Shown: positions 24,666-33,509, counted from the stretch's first letter. The stretch: 52,118 bases of DNA from Comamonadaceae bacterium (GCA_947445115.1 CANFCG010000016.1:1-52118); one strand, 5' to 3'. Made by a program: numbers and translations. Notes: generated from the letters alone by a model not told the origin.

Positions 24666-25292
24666 ATGAAAACAAAATTTTTAATTGGAATCGCAGTTGT
24701 AACAATGACTCTGGCGGGCTGCGAAACAATGCAGCAACAACCACGAAGACTCACATCCGCCGATGATCCATCGGCTAGCTGCTTTAGGGGTATGGACATT
24801 GACCCGCGCTTCAAACCGCTTGTTTCAAAACTTGGGACTATTTCTAGGGCAGACCAAGCCACTATTGAAATGATGGCAAGCACGGACAAACCAACGGCAG
24901 AAGAGAAAACAGCACTTAGTTTTTGGGGCGCATCTCGACAAGAATGCGCGGCCTTAGGTCGGTCTTTTAGAAGCGTGAATGCACCCAGCGGGTGGGTGTC
25001 TGCGTATGAGTCTCAGCAAAGCGCCGTTTTACAGGCGATAGCTCGCCTTTATTCGGGGGATTTGACTTACGGTCAGTTCATTGTTGAGCGCCAGCGCATT
25101 GCAACTATTGCAGCCGCTCAGTTCGCAGATATTAGTGGCAGGGACTCACAGGCACGGGCTCAGCACGCACAACAGGAAGCCGCCCGCGCAGACGCAGCCC
25201 TTCAAATGATGCTGATACAGCAGCAACGAAACCGCCCCATCACCACAAACTGCAACCGTTTTGGCAGTACTGTAAATTGCACCACCCAATAG
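24666..25292 (+). CDS. Putative lipoprotein of unknown function
   Basis: A 208-residue exported protein with GGAG well placed before the ATG. Residues 1-19 are a lipoprotein signal sequence (KFLIGIAVVTMTLAGC), with lipobox LAGC and the lipidated cysteine at residue 19. The middle is helical, with a long Ala/Gln-rich helix (about 150-190), and the C-terminus ends RPITTNCNRFGSTVNCTTQ with two cysteines, a tail style seen in several small envelope lipoproteins. It lies between the two attachment-like segments, so it is cargo of the outer part of the element. Function unknown. Confidence 0.72.
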   Translation: MKTKFLIGIAVVTMTLAGCETMQQQPRRLTSADDPSASCFRGMDIDPRFKPLVSKLGTISRADQATIEMMASTDKPTAEEKTALSFWGASRQECAALGRSFRSVNAPSGWVSAYESQQSAVLQAIARLYSGDLTYGQFIVERQRIATIAAAQFADISGRDSQARAQHAQQEAARADAALQMMLIQQQRNRPITTNCNRFGSTVNCTTQ

Positions 25293-25617
25293 TTTTGGGA
25301 TTTAGTAACCCTGTTCCTGCGCCCCCCAGCAAGCCCATACAACCCGCACCTAGGCCGAATTATCAGCTTTCAATCGGCAAACCTTGCCCTGCCACACAGA
25401 TCAGGCGTAGTTGTTATATAGGCTGGATAGGGCGCTTCAAAGCCCACACCTTCGACACTGATTTCAAAAGAAAAGTATTCACGCGCAACCGCGAAATGGA
25501 TGGGGGCTTAAAAGTCTGGGGGGTTGTCGCGCTGAAAAGCACAGGTTATGTCACGCTGACAAAATATTCTCCGTGGCTTAAACAATCAAAATAAAACAGG
25601 GATAGCCAAGGCAAAGC

Positions 25618-25642
25618 GGGGGTACAGACGGGGGTACAAAAT
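25618..25642 (+). repeat. Paired GGGGGTACAAA-type repeats, right end
   Basis: GGGGGTACAGA (25618-25628) and GGGGGTACAAAA (25630-25641) stand in tandem with the same 12-base period as the pair at 20308. A further TATGGGGG occurs at 25671-25678. They bound the element on the right. Confidence 0.65.
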
Positions 25643-25703
25643 CACTTTTTATTTTGAAAAATCCAATAAGTATGGGGGCTTCAGGTCATCATTAGAGGGG
25701 TTT
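25630..25703 (+). repeat. Attachment-like segment 2 (motif plus putative core)
   Basis: Same plan as the segment at 24355: the motif, then TTCAGGTCATCATTAGAGGG and GTTT exactly 50 bases later. It ends nine bases before the stop of the rnfB-like gene, so it is probably the outer right end (attR) of the element. Confidence 0.6.
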
Positions 25704-25711
25704 CACATCTT

Positions 25712-26263
25712 TTATAACTGATTGAGCCGCGCAGCCTCAATTCCGGCAAGTCGCTCCAGCCGTACCTTACGAGCCTCATACGCCTGAAAAGCCTTGTCAG
25801 ACAAGGCCTGCGGCCAAGCATCCCATCCTGTTTTAGTGCCTGAGACGTTTTCTAGCTGAATGCAGTCGAGCGGACACACGGGGATGCACAGCTCACAGCC
25901 TGTGCAATCTGCCTCAATGACAGTGTGCATTTTTTTGTTCGCCCCCACAATCGCATCGACGGGGCAGGCTTTGATGCACAGAGTGCAGCCGATGCACCAG
26001 TCTTCGTCAATCCACGCGACAAATCTAGGGGCTTCTAAGCCATTCTCAGGGTTGAGTGGCAAGATGGCCTTGCCCGTGATACTGGCGAGTCGTGCAACGC
26101 CTTCAGCGCCTCCAGGGGGGCATTGGTTAATCTGGGCATCACCAGCGGCAATGGCAATGGCGTAGCCTTCGCAATCTGGGTAGCCGCAGCGAGTGCACTG
26201 CGTTTGGGGCAGTGCAGCCAATATTTTTTTGGCTAAAACTTGCTTGGCTATGCCCGTGCTCAC
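25712..26263 (-). CDS. RnfB/RsxB-like ferredoxin-type iron-sulfur protein
   Basis: A 183-residue protein with three iron-sulfur binding regions: an N-terminal four-cysteine domain ([13 protein letters not shown] ... NQCPP, about 23-50), then [12 protein letters not shown] and [12 protein letters not shown], two [4Fe-4S] ferredoxin motifs. It lacks the long N-terminal membrane helix of full RnfB, and no other rnf genes are nearby, so it may be a soluble electron carrier; such stand-alone genes are common in Burkholderiales. The GTG start overlaps the TGA of phaZ (GTGA), so the two are coupled. The integrative element ends just after its stop codon. Confidence 0.87.
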   Translation of the reverse strand: MSTGIAKQVLAKKILAALPQTQCTRCGYPDCEGYAIAIAAGDAQINQCPPGGAEGVARLASITGKAILPLNPENGLEAPRFVAWIDEDWCIGCTLCIKACPVDAIVGANKKMHTVIEADCTGCELCIPVCPLDCIQLENVSGTKTGWDAWPQALSDKAFQAYEARKVRLERLAGIEAARLNQL

Positions 26264-27570
26264 GGTTGGTATTTAGCAATCAGCGCTTTAACCTCTGGAT
26301 ACACCTGCTCGCGCCAGCGGCTACCACTAAAGATGCCGTAGTGCCCAGCACCTTTGACCTCGTAGTGTTGGCGTTTCGTTTTAGCGATGCCGGTGCAAAG
26401 CCCATGCGCAGCTTCGGTTTGCCCGATGCCAGCAATGTCGTCTAGCTCGCCTTCAACGGTGAGCAGTGCCGTCGTTTTGATGTCTTGTGGCTTCACTCGT
26501 TCTAGCTTGCCTTTTGCGTTTTTAACATCCCATGTGCCTTTGACCAAGCTGAAATCTTGGAAGACGATTTTGATGGTCTCAAGGTAGTAATCCGCGTCCA
26601 TGTCCAGCACGGCGTTGTACTCGTCATAGAACTTGCGGTGCGCTTCAGCGTTGGCCGTGCTAGCATCATCACCCTTAATCAAATCGGTAAAGTAGTCGTA
26701 GTGGCTCTTTTTATGGCGATCCGCGTTCATGGCAACAAAGCCGGTGTGCTGCAAAAAGCCAGGGTAGACGCGGCGACCCGCGCCTGGGAAGTTGCTAGGG
26801 ACGGTGTAAATGAGGTTGCGCTCAAACCAATCGAAGCCATTTTTAGTGGCAAGATTGTTTACGGCTGTTGGTGTTTTTGTGCCATCAATGGGGCCGCCCA
26901 TCATGGTCATGGAGAGCGGTGTGGTCTCGCCGCGCGAGGCCATGAGAGACACGGCAGCAAGCACAGGCACCGTGGGTTGGCACACGCTGACCACGTGGCA
27001 ATTGCCATGTTCGGCCTGCAAGTGGCGAATGAAATCTTCCACGTAATTGACGTAGTCATCTAAATGGAATGCGCCGTCTGCCATGGGCACAATGCGAGCA
27101 TTTTTCCAGTCGGTGATGTAGACGTTGTGGTCGGCCAACATCGTGCGAACCGTGTCGCGCAAGAGCGTCGCATAGTGACCCGAAAGCGGCGCCACAATCA
27201 GCACCACAGGCTGTTTTTGCAACGTGCCGAGCACCTTGGCGTTGTCGGTCAGGCGCTTAAAATGGCGCAATTCGCAAAATGGCTTGTCGAGGGCAATGCT
27301 TTCAAAGACGGCAACATCAGCGCCATAGACGGCGACGCTTTGAATACCAAACACGGGCTTGACATAGTCCTTGCCAAGGCGATACATTAAATCGTACCCA
27401 GCCGATAGTCGCTGCGTCAGGGGTTGGGTAAATTGGTCTACGAAGGGATTGCTGGCATAGGTTGCGGCAATGGGCGTGGTCGGGTTAGAAAGGAGCTTGG
27501 CCGTCGTCTGCGCAAACTCAGCAAACGGCTCCATAAAACTGCGCTGTGCTTCGTAGAGTTGATACAACAT
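26260..27570 (-). CDS. phaZ: Intracellular polyhydroxyalkanoate depolymerase
   Basis: A 436-residue cytoplasmic enzyme that degrades stored poly(3-hydroxybutyrate) granules. The N-terminus [20 protein letters not shown] and the segment around [12 protein letters not shown] match the intracellular PhaZ family of Cupriavidus. C197 in SVCQP is the expected nucleophile, in place of the serine of ordinary lipase boxes. D and H partners lie in the C-terminal half ([21 protein letters not shown]). It is coupled to the ferredoxin gene behind it. It shows that the organism stores PHB. Confidence 0.94.
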   Translation of the reverse strand: MLYQLYEAQRSFMEPFAEFAQTTAKLLSNPTTPIAATYASNPFVDQFTQPLTQRLSAGYDLMYRLGKDYVKPVFGIQSVAVYGADVAVFESIALDKPFCELRHFKRLTDNAKVLGTLQKQPVVLIVAPLSGHYATLLRDTVRTMLADHNVYITDWKNARIVPMADGAFHLDDYVNYVEDFIRHLQAEHGNCHVVSVCQPTVPVLAAVSLMASRGETTPLSMTMMGGPIDGTKTPTAVNNLATKNGFDWFERNLIYTVPSNFPGAGRRVYPGFLQHTGFVAMNADRHKKSHYDYFTDLIKGDDASTANAEAHRKFYDEYNAVLDMDADYYLETIKIVFQDFSLVKGTWDVKNAKGKLERVKPQDIKTTALLTVEGELDDIAGIGQTEAAHGLCTGIAKTKRQHYEVKGAGHYGIFSGSRWREQVYPEVKALIAKYQP

Positions 27571-27674
27571 GGAGATCCTTAAAATTATCTAGCGGCCATT
27601 TCAAGCGAAGGGCTTGAAAATAAATGCTGCACTGCAATATAACATGCTTATCATAGCGGAAAACTGATTTTTTT

Positions 27675-28484
27675 ATGAACTTATCCACATTAAAACCCTC
27701 GCCTCGTATGCCCGTCCTGTTTTTGGGTCACGGCAGCCCTATGAACGTCATTTTGGACAACGATTACCGGCGTAGTTGGCAGCTGCTAGGCAAAGATTTG
27801 CTCACTCGTTACCCCAAACCACAACTCATTTTGTGCGTGTCGGCGCATTGGGTGACCAAGGGCTGGTACCTCACGGCGATGGAAAAACCTAAAACTATCC
27901 ATGACTTTGGTGGTTTTCCTCAAGAATTGTTCGATCAGCAGTACCCCGTACAGGGTAGTCCAGAGGCCTCACGTGATATGGCCTCCCAGATAGGGGCCGC
28001 GCTAGACCATACGGAATGGGGCTTAGACCATGGCTCGTGGGGCGTTTTGAAACCGATGTTTCCAGATGCGGATATTCCCGTGATTCAACTTAGCCTCGAT
28101 TGGGATGCGCACCCAACCAAGCATTTTGAAATGGGGCAAAAGCTGCGCTATTTGCGTGACCACGGCGTACTTATCGTTGGCAGTGGCAATACGGTTCATA
28201 ACCTGCGCATGATGGGACAGGGCGAGCCTTATGACTGGAATATCCAGTTCGACGAGTTTGTTAAAAACAAAATCGAGACTGGCGATTTGGCAGAACTGGC
28301 TAATTTCCAGGATTTAGGCGTATTGGCAAAACTGGCGCATCCAAGCTACGACCACTATTTGCCCATCCTGCACGCAGCAGGCGCGGCGGATGAGCATGAT
28401 TCGTTCAGATTTTTTAACGACACCTACGACATGCGCTCGCTGGCGATGCGGTCGGTTATTTGGGAAGCGAAGGCTAAAGCTTAG
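27675..28484 (+). CDS. YgiD-type extradiol dioxygenase (4,5-DOPA dioxygenase family)
   Basis: A 269-residue LigB-like zinc- or iron-dependent enzyme. Family landmarks are MPVLFLGHGSPMN (His), VSAHWVTKG (His), GSGNTVHNLRMM (His) and HPSYDHYLPIL. Relatives open 4,5-DOPA between carbons 4 and 5 in vitro; the natural substrate in bacteria is uncertain. It is divergent from phaZ with 104 bases between, and its 3' end overlaps the convergent creatininase-family gene by 11 bases. Confidence 0.9.
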   Translation: MNLSTLKPSPRMPVLFLGHGSPMNVILDNDYRRSWQLLGKDLLTRYPKPQLILCVSAHWVTKGWYLTAMEKPKTIHDFGGFPQELFDQQYPVQGSPEASRDMASQIGAALDHTEWGLDHGSWGVLKPMFPDADIPVIQLSLDWDAHPTKHFEMGQKLRYLRDHGVLIVGSGNTVHNLRMMGQGEPYDWNIQFDEFVKNKIETGDLAELANFQDLGVLAKLAHPSYDHYLPILHAAGAADEHDSFRFFNDTYDMRSLAMRSVIWEAKAKA

Positions 28485-29343
28485 GCCTAGTGGTCTCTAG
28501 CGGCAAATCACTCACCTCAGCCAGCAAAGCAGCTAGTGCGCGTCCTGCCGCATTAATCACCCGCAAGCCCTTATCTGCTGTGGCTTGAAAAGCATTTCCT
28601 GCGGCACCTTTGGCGTTGTAGTCTTGTATCTGCCAGCCTAGCTTGGCGCTTTTGCCATTGCCCAAAATTGGATATTTTTTAGCGCGATCTTCGGATGTAG
28701 ACTGAAAATTTTCGGCGAGATGCATGTCCACCAAGTCAGGACGCAGCGCCAGCATCATCGACGTTTCAATCTCGCCCGCGTGTACACCAAAGCGGTGCTC
28801 GTGCGGGCTAAACAGCGTATTCAAATCCTCGCCTGTTTCGTGATCTACCAGCGGCAAGTTGTACCAACTGGTGTGATACACGATGAGGTTGTGCGCGGTG
28901 CGCAGCTCACGCGCCACCACGTCCATCAGGCCGACATTGCCGCCGTGCGAATTGAGCAGCACTAATTTTTTGATACCCGCTCGTGCCACCGACGCGCCAA
29001 TCTCCATCCACAGCGCAATGACCGTTTGCGGCGATAGCGTGAGCGTGCCCCTAAACCCAATGTGCTCGGTGCTGAGCGAGATTTTTTGCGTCGGCAAAAA
29101 GAGCGCGGGCACAGCATCCGCGCTTGCTGGTTCGCCAGTCTTGCCCCAACCCATGTGCGGTAGCGCCGCTTTAATCACGCCATCTACCAAAACGCTGTCC
29201 ACGTTCAAAGGCAGATGCGGTCCGTGTTGCTCGGTAGCGGCGACAGGGAGTACAGCTACAAGCCTTGCTAGATCTGGGCTAGCGGCTAGTTCAGCAAATT
29301 GTTTGGTTGTTAAATCTGACCAGAAGGGGGAGGCAATATTCAT
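28474..29343 (-). CDS. Creatininase-family amidohydrolase
   Basis: The ATG at 29343 (MNIASPFW) is chosen because GGAG lies five bases upstream; this gives 289 residues. The family metal site is visible as ATEQHGPHLPLNVDSV (Glu, His, Asp), LNSHGGNVG (His) and HAGEIETSMML (Glu). Members act as creatinine amidohydrolases, on formamide intermediates of riboflavin or F420-type cofactors, or as mycofactocin peptidases; the substrate here cannot be told. It overlaps the hydrolase gene upstream by four bases. Confidence 0.88.
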   Translation of the reverse strand: MNIASPFWSDLTTKQFAELAASPDLARLVAVLPVAATEQHGPHLPLNVDSVLVDGVIKAALPHMGWGKTGEPASADAVPALFLPTQKISLSTEHIGFRGTLTLSPQTVIALWMEIGASVARAGIKKLVLLNSHGGNVGLMDVVARELRTAHNLIVYHTSWYNLPLVDHETGEDLNTLFSPHEHRFGVHAGEIETSMMLALRPDLVDMHLAENFQSTSEDRAKKYPILGNGKSAKLGWQIQDYNAKGAAGNAFQATADKGLRVINAAGRALAALLAEVSDLPLETTRPKL

Positions 29344-30107
29344 AGGGACTCCAACCACTTCACAACTTCTGGCATGGCCTTCGTTTGGGTGCTGAAGTGA
29401 TCGCTATCAATGGTGACGTAAGCACTCTTAGGATGCTTAGGTGCTTGGTTAAAAATATAAGCCTCGCCTAGGCGAGACAAGCTATCTTGGCTTCCCATCA
29501 CAATCAATATTGGAATCGGTTTGCTGATAGCGTGGGCAGACTTTGGCATGGCACCAAGTCCCTCGGGGTCAAAATAGGAAAGATAGTTTTTAGGCGTCGT
29601 AAAAATGGCTTTGTTGCGGCCTTGGTTGCTATCGTCAAAGCTTGTCTTTTCATCTGCTTTGCCATCGGTAATCATTTGCTTTGCTTTGCTGACACTGCTG
29701 GTAAGGGCTTGCCTAAATCCGCCAATATCTGGCACATGGCCGGGTGCCATCAAGATGACGCCATCCACTTCGCGGCCTGATCCCGCAAAAGCAATCGAGC
29801 CGTTTGCACCAAAACTTTGACCGCCGACCACAATGCGCTTCGCTCCTTTGCTCCGCAAAGCTTTAGCGGCAGCATCGATTTCAGTCAACGCGGTAGGGTA
29901 GTCCACATCGTACTCACGTCCCTCAGACCACGGCATTAATGGAGTGACGACTTTGAAACCACGCGACTCCAGCTCTCGAGCCAATGGCGCTAATCCTGAT
30001 GTTGACTTAGCCCATTTGCCATGCATCAAGATAACACCCACATCCTCATTGCCTGCGAAGCAAGAAAGCGAAGAAGCTAAGAGGAGGAGTACGAGAAATT
30101 TTTTCAT
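29340..30107 (-). CDS. Exported alpha/beta hydrolase
   Basis: The ATG at 30107 (MKKFLVLLLLASSLSCFAG) begins a clean signal peptide, probably cleaved after FA; a start at 30125 would add six residues. The mature enzyme, about 235 residues, has a nucleophile elbow GGQSFGANG (Gly-x-Ser-x-Gly), the HGKWA oxyanion region near the start, and a C-terminal His in DSDHFSTQ. It is probably a periplasmic esterase or dienelactone-hydrolase-like enzyme. It lies seven bases downstream of the glutathione peroxidase gene. Confidence 0.82.
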   Translation of the reverse strand: MKKFLVLLLLASSLSCFAGNEDVGVILMHGKWAKSTSGLAPLARELESRGFKVVTPLMPWSEGREYDVDYPTALTEIDAAAKALRSKGAKRIVVGGQSFGANGSIAFAGSGREVDGVILMAPGHVPDIGGFRQALTSSVSKAKQMITDGKADEKTSFDDSNQGRNKAIFTTPKNYLSYFDPEGLGAMPKSAHAISKPIPILIVMGSQDSLSRLGEAYIFNQAPKHPKSAYVTIDSDHFSTQTKAMPEVVKWLESL

Positions 30108-30114
30108 TTGCTTT

Positions 30115-30606
30115 TTAACTAGCAAGTGCCCGCTCTATATCCTTCGTCAACTTCTCAGGGGTATCCAGCGGCGCATAGCGCTTGATGACCTGTCCATCGC
30201 GACCAACCAAAAACTTAGTGAAATTCCACTTAACGGCTTGGCTGCCCAAAAGCCCAGGCGCTTCCTTGGTCAGCCATTTGTATAGCGGATGCGCCTCTGA
30301 GCCATTGACCTTAATTTTTGACATCATCGGGAACGATGCGCCAAAGTTCATTTGGCAAAACGACGCAATCTCCTCATTGCTGCCAGGGTCTTGACCACCG
30401 AACTCGTTGCTCGGGAAGCCAAGTACCACAAGGCCTTGCGCCTTATAGGTGTCCCAAAGTTTTTCCAATCCACCAAACTGCGGCGTGAACCCGCAAGCGC
30501 TTGCGGTGTTCACGATCAGCATCACCTTGCCCGTGTACTTGGATAGGCGGATGGGCTTGCCGTCGATACCCAGCGCTTCAAAATCGTTGATGGTGGTATT
30601 AGACAT
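30115..30606 (-). CDS. Glutathione peroxidase family protein
   Basis: A 163-residue thiol peroxidase that reduces hydrogen peroxide or lipid peroxides with glutathione or thioredoxin. The peroxidatic cysteine is in NTASACGFTPQ; Gln and Trp partners are in NEFGGQDPGS and VKWNFTKFLVG. It uses Cys, not selenocysteine. It is 28 bases from the MAPEG gene, so the two detoxification-type genes probably share a transcript. Confidence 0.94.
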   Translation of the reverse strand: MSNTTINDFEALGIDGKPIRLSKYTGKVMLIVNTASACGFTPQFGGLEKLWDTYKAQGLVVLGFPSNEFGGQDPGSNEEIASFCQMNFGASFPMMSKIKVNGSEAHPLYKWLTKEAPGLLGSQAVKWNFTKFLVGRDGQVIKRYAPLDTPEKLTKDIERALAS

Positions 30607-30634
30607 GATGAGTTACTTTTGGATAAATTTTGAA

Positions 30635-31015
30635 TTAAGCGGAAATAGCAAATAAACCCAAAATGCAAACGAAGCCGATTCCCCAAAAGGCAGAGCGCAA
30701 ACCGCCCTTGCCAGTCAAGTAAAAATAGGCATACAGCACACGCGCTGCGATGTAGGCAACGGCCAGCATATTGATATGGTTTTGCGCCGCATGTGCGAGG
30801 TGAGCGATGATGACCGCAGCGATGAATCCCGTGTTGCTCTCAAAGGTATTGAGATGCGCACTGTGCGCATATTTCCCCAGTGGGCTGAGAAGGTCAGACT
30901 TCCAATCGCGCGGATTGTTATTGTCCCGCGCCTTGCCAATTTGGGAATTGAAAATGCCAAACAAGGCATAAGGCATCACGATTGCAATGAGAACACACCA
31001 GTAAGCGATAGTCAT
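30635..31015 (-). CDS. MAPEG-family membrane protein
   Basis: A 126-residue inner-membrane protein with four predicted helices (about 1-20, 48-70, 74-96 and 103-124). The pattern ANLNTFESNTGFIAAVIIAH style (here HLNTFESNTGF) and AARVLYAYFYLTG is typical of MAPEG, membrane glutathione transferase relatives. It precedes the glutathione peroxidase gene in the same direction. Substrate unknown. Confidence 0.88.
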   Translation of the reverse strand: MTIAYWCVLIAIVMPYALFGIFNSQIGKARDNNNPRDWKSDLLSPLGKYAHSAHLNTFESNTGFIAAVIIAHLAHAAQNHINMLAVAYIAARVLYAYFYLTGKGGLRSAFWGIGFVCILGLFAISA

Positions 31016-31060
31016 GAGAGTCTCCTTTAAAAAATAAGAGTTATTGAAGTGAGATTGCGT

Positions 31061-32770
31061 TTACTTGCCGAAGCTGTCTTTCAGTCCCACAGAGTAATTA
31101 AACACCAATCGCCCAGCCGAGTGATCCACTCGATCCGCGCAAAAATACCCGTGCCGCTCAAATTGAAACTTCTGGTCGGCTGTGCTTGCAGCTAATGAGG
31201 GCTCAACTTTTGCGGTCACCACTTTTAGGCTATTCGGATTGATGGAACTTAAGAAGTCTTTGCCGCCTGCGTCTGGATGTTCGTCTAGGAAGAGGCGGTC
31301 GTACATGCGCACTTCTGCGTCCACCGCATCGTGTGCCGAGACCCACGTCATCACGCCTTTGACTTTGTAGTTGCCGCTGGTCGCGCTGCCGCTTTTGCTG
31401 TCTTCAAAGTAAGTGGCTTCTACTTCTGTGACTTTGCCAGATGCGTCTGCCTTAAAGCCTGTGCACTCAACGACGTAGCCGTATTTGAGTCTGACTTTGT
31501 TGCCAACGTAGAGGCGGTGGTAGCCCTTTTCTGGCTCGGCTTGGAAGTCGCTGGCATCAATCCATAGATCTTTTGAAAAGCCAAAGCTGCGTTTACCAAG
31601 TTCCTCGTGATGCGGGTGAACTGGCGCAGAGCAAGGTTCCACGTGGCCTGCGGGCCAGTTGATGATGGTGAGCTTGATGGGATCAAGCACTGCCATCGCA
31701 CGCGGGGCGCTTGCGTCTAGCGTCTCACGCAGGCAGCCCTCTAGCGTGCTGTAGTCAATCCAGCTATCGGCTTTGGTCACGCCTATGCGTTCGCAAAACA
31801 GTTGCAGCGCTTCGGGAGTGTAGCCACGGCGGCGCAGTCCAACGATGGTGGGCATGCGCGGGTCGTCCCAGCCGCTGACGTGTTTATCCGCAACTAACTG
31901 CGCGAGTTTGCGCTTGCTGGTGACGACGTAGCTCAAATTGAGCCTTGCAAATTCGTACTGATGCGGGAGTGCGTTTTTAAACAAACCAGCATCCGCAAGC
32001 CTTGCCAGCAACCAATCGTAGAAGGGGCGTTGGTCTTCAAACTCTAGCGTGCAGATGCTGTGGCTAATGCCTTCAATCGCGTCTTCAATGGGGTGCGCGA
32101 AGGTGTACATGGGGTAGATGCACCATGCGTCGCCTGTGTGGTGGTGTGTGGCGCGGCGGATGCGGTACAGCGCGGGGTCGCGCATGTTGATGTTGGCGTG
32201 TGCCATGTCGATCTTGGCGCGTAGCACGGCGGAGCCGTCTGCTAGTTTGCCGTCTTTCATCTCAGCAAAGCGGGCTAAGTTTTCGGCAACTGTACGCGCT
32301 CGGAATGGGCTATCCACGCCTGCCTTGCCAAAGTCCCCACGATTGGCGCGCATTTGGTCTGGCGTTTGTTCGTCCACGTAGGCGAGTCCTGCTTCGATCA
32401 AGAGCACGGCAGCGCGGTGCATGGTGTCGAAGTAGTCGCTTGCTAAATAGAGATGAGATTTGTCTGCCTCTTGCCAATCAAAGCCCAGCCAATGTACGGC
32501 ATCTACGATGGCATCGACAAACTCTTGGCTTTCTTTCTCAGGGTTGGTGTCGTCAAAGCGCAAATGGCACACACCGCCGTAGTCGCGAGCAAGGCCAAAA
32601 TTGAGACAAATACTTTTGGCGTGACCAATGTGCAAATAGCCATTGGGCTCGGGCGGGAAGCGAGTGACGACGCGGGTTACAGCGCCGCTGTTTAAATCGC
32701 GCTCGATAATTTGGCGCAGGAAATTACTGGATTTGGTTGTGTCAGAGGACGCGGATACGGATGAAGTCAT
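31061..32770 (-). CDS. glnS: Glutaminyl-tRNA synthetase
   Basis: A 569-residue class I synthetase. The HIGH motif is in PPEPNGYLHIGHAKS (about residue 50), and the KMSKS equivalent is VTSKRKLAQL (about 285). The C-terminal anticodon-binding beta-barrels cover about 350-555. Presence of GlnRS means the cell does not rely solely on transamidation for Gln-tRNA. It lies upstream of the MAPEG gene with 45 bases between. Confidence 0.97.
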   Translation of the reverse strand: MTSSVSASSDTTKSSNFLRQIIERDLNSGAVTRVVTRFPPEPNGYLHIGHAKSICLNFGLARDYGGVCHLRFDDTNPEKESQEFVDAIVDAVHWLGFDWQEADKSHLYLASDYFDTMHRAAVLLIEAGLAYVDEQTPDQMRANRGDFGKAGVDSPFRARTVAENLARFAEMKDGKLADGSAVLRAKIDMAHANINMRDPALYRIRRATHHHTGDAWCIYPMYTFAHPIEDAIEGISHSICTLEFEDQRPFYDWLLARLADAGLFKNALPHQYEFARLNLSYVVTSKRKLAQLVADKHVSGWDDPRMPTIVGLRRRGYTPEALQLFCERIGVTKADSWIDYSTLEGCLRETLDASAPRAMAVLDPIKLTIINWPAGHVEPCSAPVHPHHEELGKRSFGFSKDLWIDASDFQAEPEKGYHRLYVGNKVRLKYGYVVECTGFKADASGKVTEVEATYFEDSKSGSATSGNYKVKGVMTWVSAHDAVDAEVRMYDRLFLDEHPDAGGKDFLSSINPNSLKVVTAKVEPSLAASTADQKFQFERHGYFCADRVDHSAGRLVFNYSVGLKDSFGK

Positions 32771-32810
32771 CCTCTGATTTTAAGTTGCATCAAAGCAAAT
32801 AAAGGCAACT

Positions 32811-33509
32811 TTAGTGCGAATGCCGTGACTTACGCCCGCCATTGCCACCGTGCGCGCCAAAGCCGTGCGTTCCGTTGCTGCCATTGCCGCCTAGGTTGTT
32901 CGCGCTTCCTTTGGCGTAGCTGGGGAACTTGAGTGAGCTGACCAATGCTTTAAAGCGACCTTCCCACATTTTGTCGATGACTTCGACGACGGGTGTCATT
33001 TCTTCTTTTTCGAAGTGACGCTCCATCAGCATAGTGACGTCGCGCACCAAGAGGTCGCGCTGTACTTGCATGATGGCCGCTGGCGTGGGGCCCACAAAAA
33101 GCACAAAGAAATCATCGCGGGAATCATCTTCCTCTTCGTCCGCGTCACTTTGGCTGCTGGCGTGATCGTCAAACTCTTCCTCGTCAAACTCTAGGTCGTA
33201 AAAGCTGACTTCTAGCGTTGCACCTTCGCGGGAGATATCGTTCAAGCCCATGACTAGCTCGTCTAGCGTTTCACGGAAATCCACGTCGCCAGCCACGCTC
33301 CAACAAAAGTGAAGCACGTGGTCGGGTTCGGTAAATTGTATGCCAGGCTCTTCTTCGTAGAGGCTAGAGCCGCCTTGCTCAGCGTGGTGGAGCTTGGTGT
33401 AGGCAATCAGGGGCGCGAGCGCTGACTCGATCTCGGCAGTGGTAATGCCCTGACGGCAAGGCACATCGCCATGGATGTGCATTTCGAGTGGCTGGCTGTG
33501 GTCTTGCAT
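32811..33509 (-). CDS. Uncharacterised protein with acidic tract and Gly/His-rich tail
   Basis: The ATG at 33509 (MQDHSQPLEMHIHG) is chosen, giving 232 residues; upstream the frame runs through tRNA-Leu and cannot be protein. Three parts are visible: a folded N-terminal domain (about 1-105), a highly acidic linker (DEEEFDDHASSQSDADEEED), and a second conserved part FVGPTPAAIMQVQRDLLVRD with MERHF. The tail is a low-complexity GGNGSNGTHGFGAHGG run ending in His and Arg. I think it is DUF6806-like, a Burkholderiales family of unknown function. Confidence 0.75.
   Translation of the reverse strand: MQDHSQPLEMHIHGDVPCRQGITTAEIESALAPLIAYTKLHHAEQGGSSLYEEEPGIQFTEPDHVLHFCWSVAGDVDFRETLDELVMGLNDISREGATLEVSFYDLEFDEEEFDDHASSQSDADEEEDDSRDDFFVLFVGPTPAAIMQVQRDLLVRDVTMLMERHFEKEEMTPVVEVIDKMWEGRFKALVSSLKFPSYAKGSANNLGGNGSNGTHGFGAHGGNGGRKSRHSH

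Larger units (their letters stand above)
25293..25711. other. Right boundary region of the element
   Basis: About 420 bases without a convincing gene. A 105-codon open frame from a TTG at 25277 overlaps the lipoprotein end, lacks a ribosome-binding site and is doubtful. The right half holds the paired GGGGGTACAAA motifs and attachment-like segment 2. Core-genome sequence resumes with the rnfB-like stop at 25712. Confidence 0.55.

Noticed and set aside
25277-25594. 105-codon open frame starting with TTG
   Set aside because: It overlaps the lipoprotein gene, has no ribosome-binding site, and its composition (mixed Pro-rich and Lys-rich parts) does not resemble a known protein. It is not listed as a gene.
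20170-25711. Duplicated tRNA-Pro 3' end as the right attachment site
   Set aside because: I searched by eye for a second copy of the T-arm and acceptor end (GGTTCGAATCC...) and found none; only seven bases (TTTCACA) recur near 25701. The core of the attachment site remains unassigned.
30115-30606. Selenocysteine in the glutathione peroxidase
   Set aside because: The active-site codon encodes Cys (ASACGFT) and no in-frame TGA is present.
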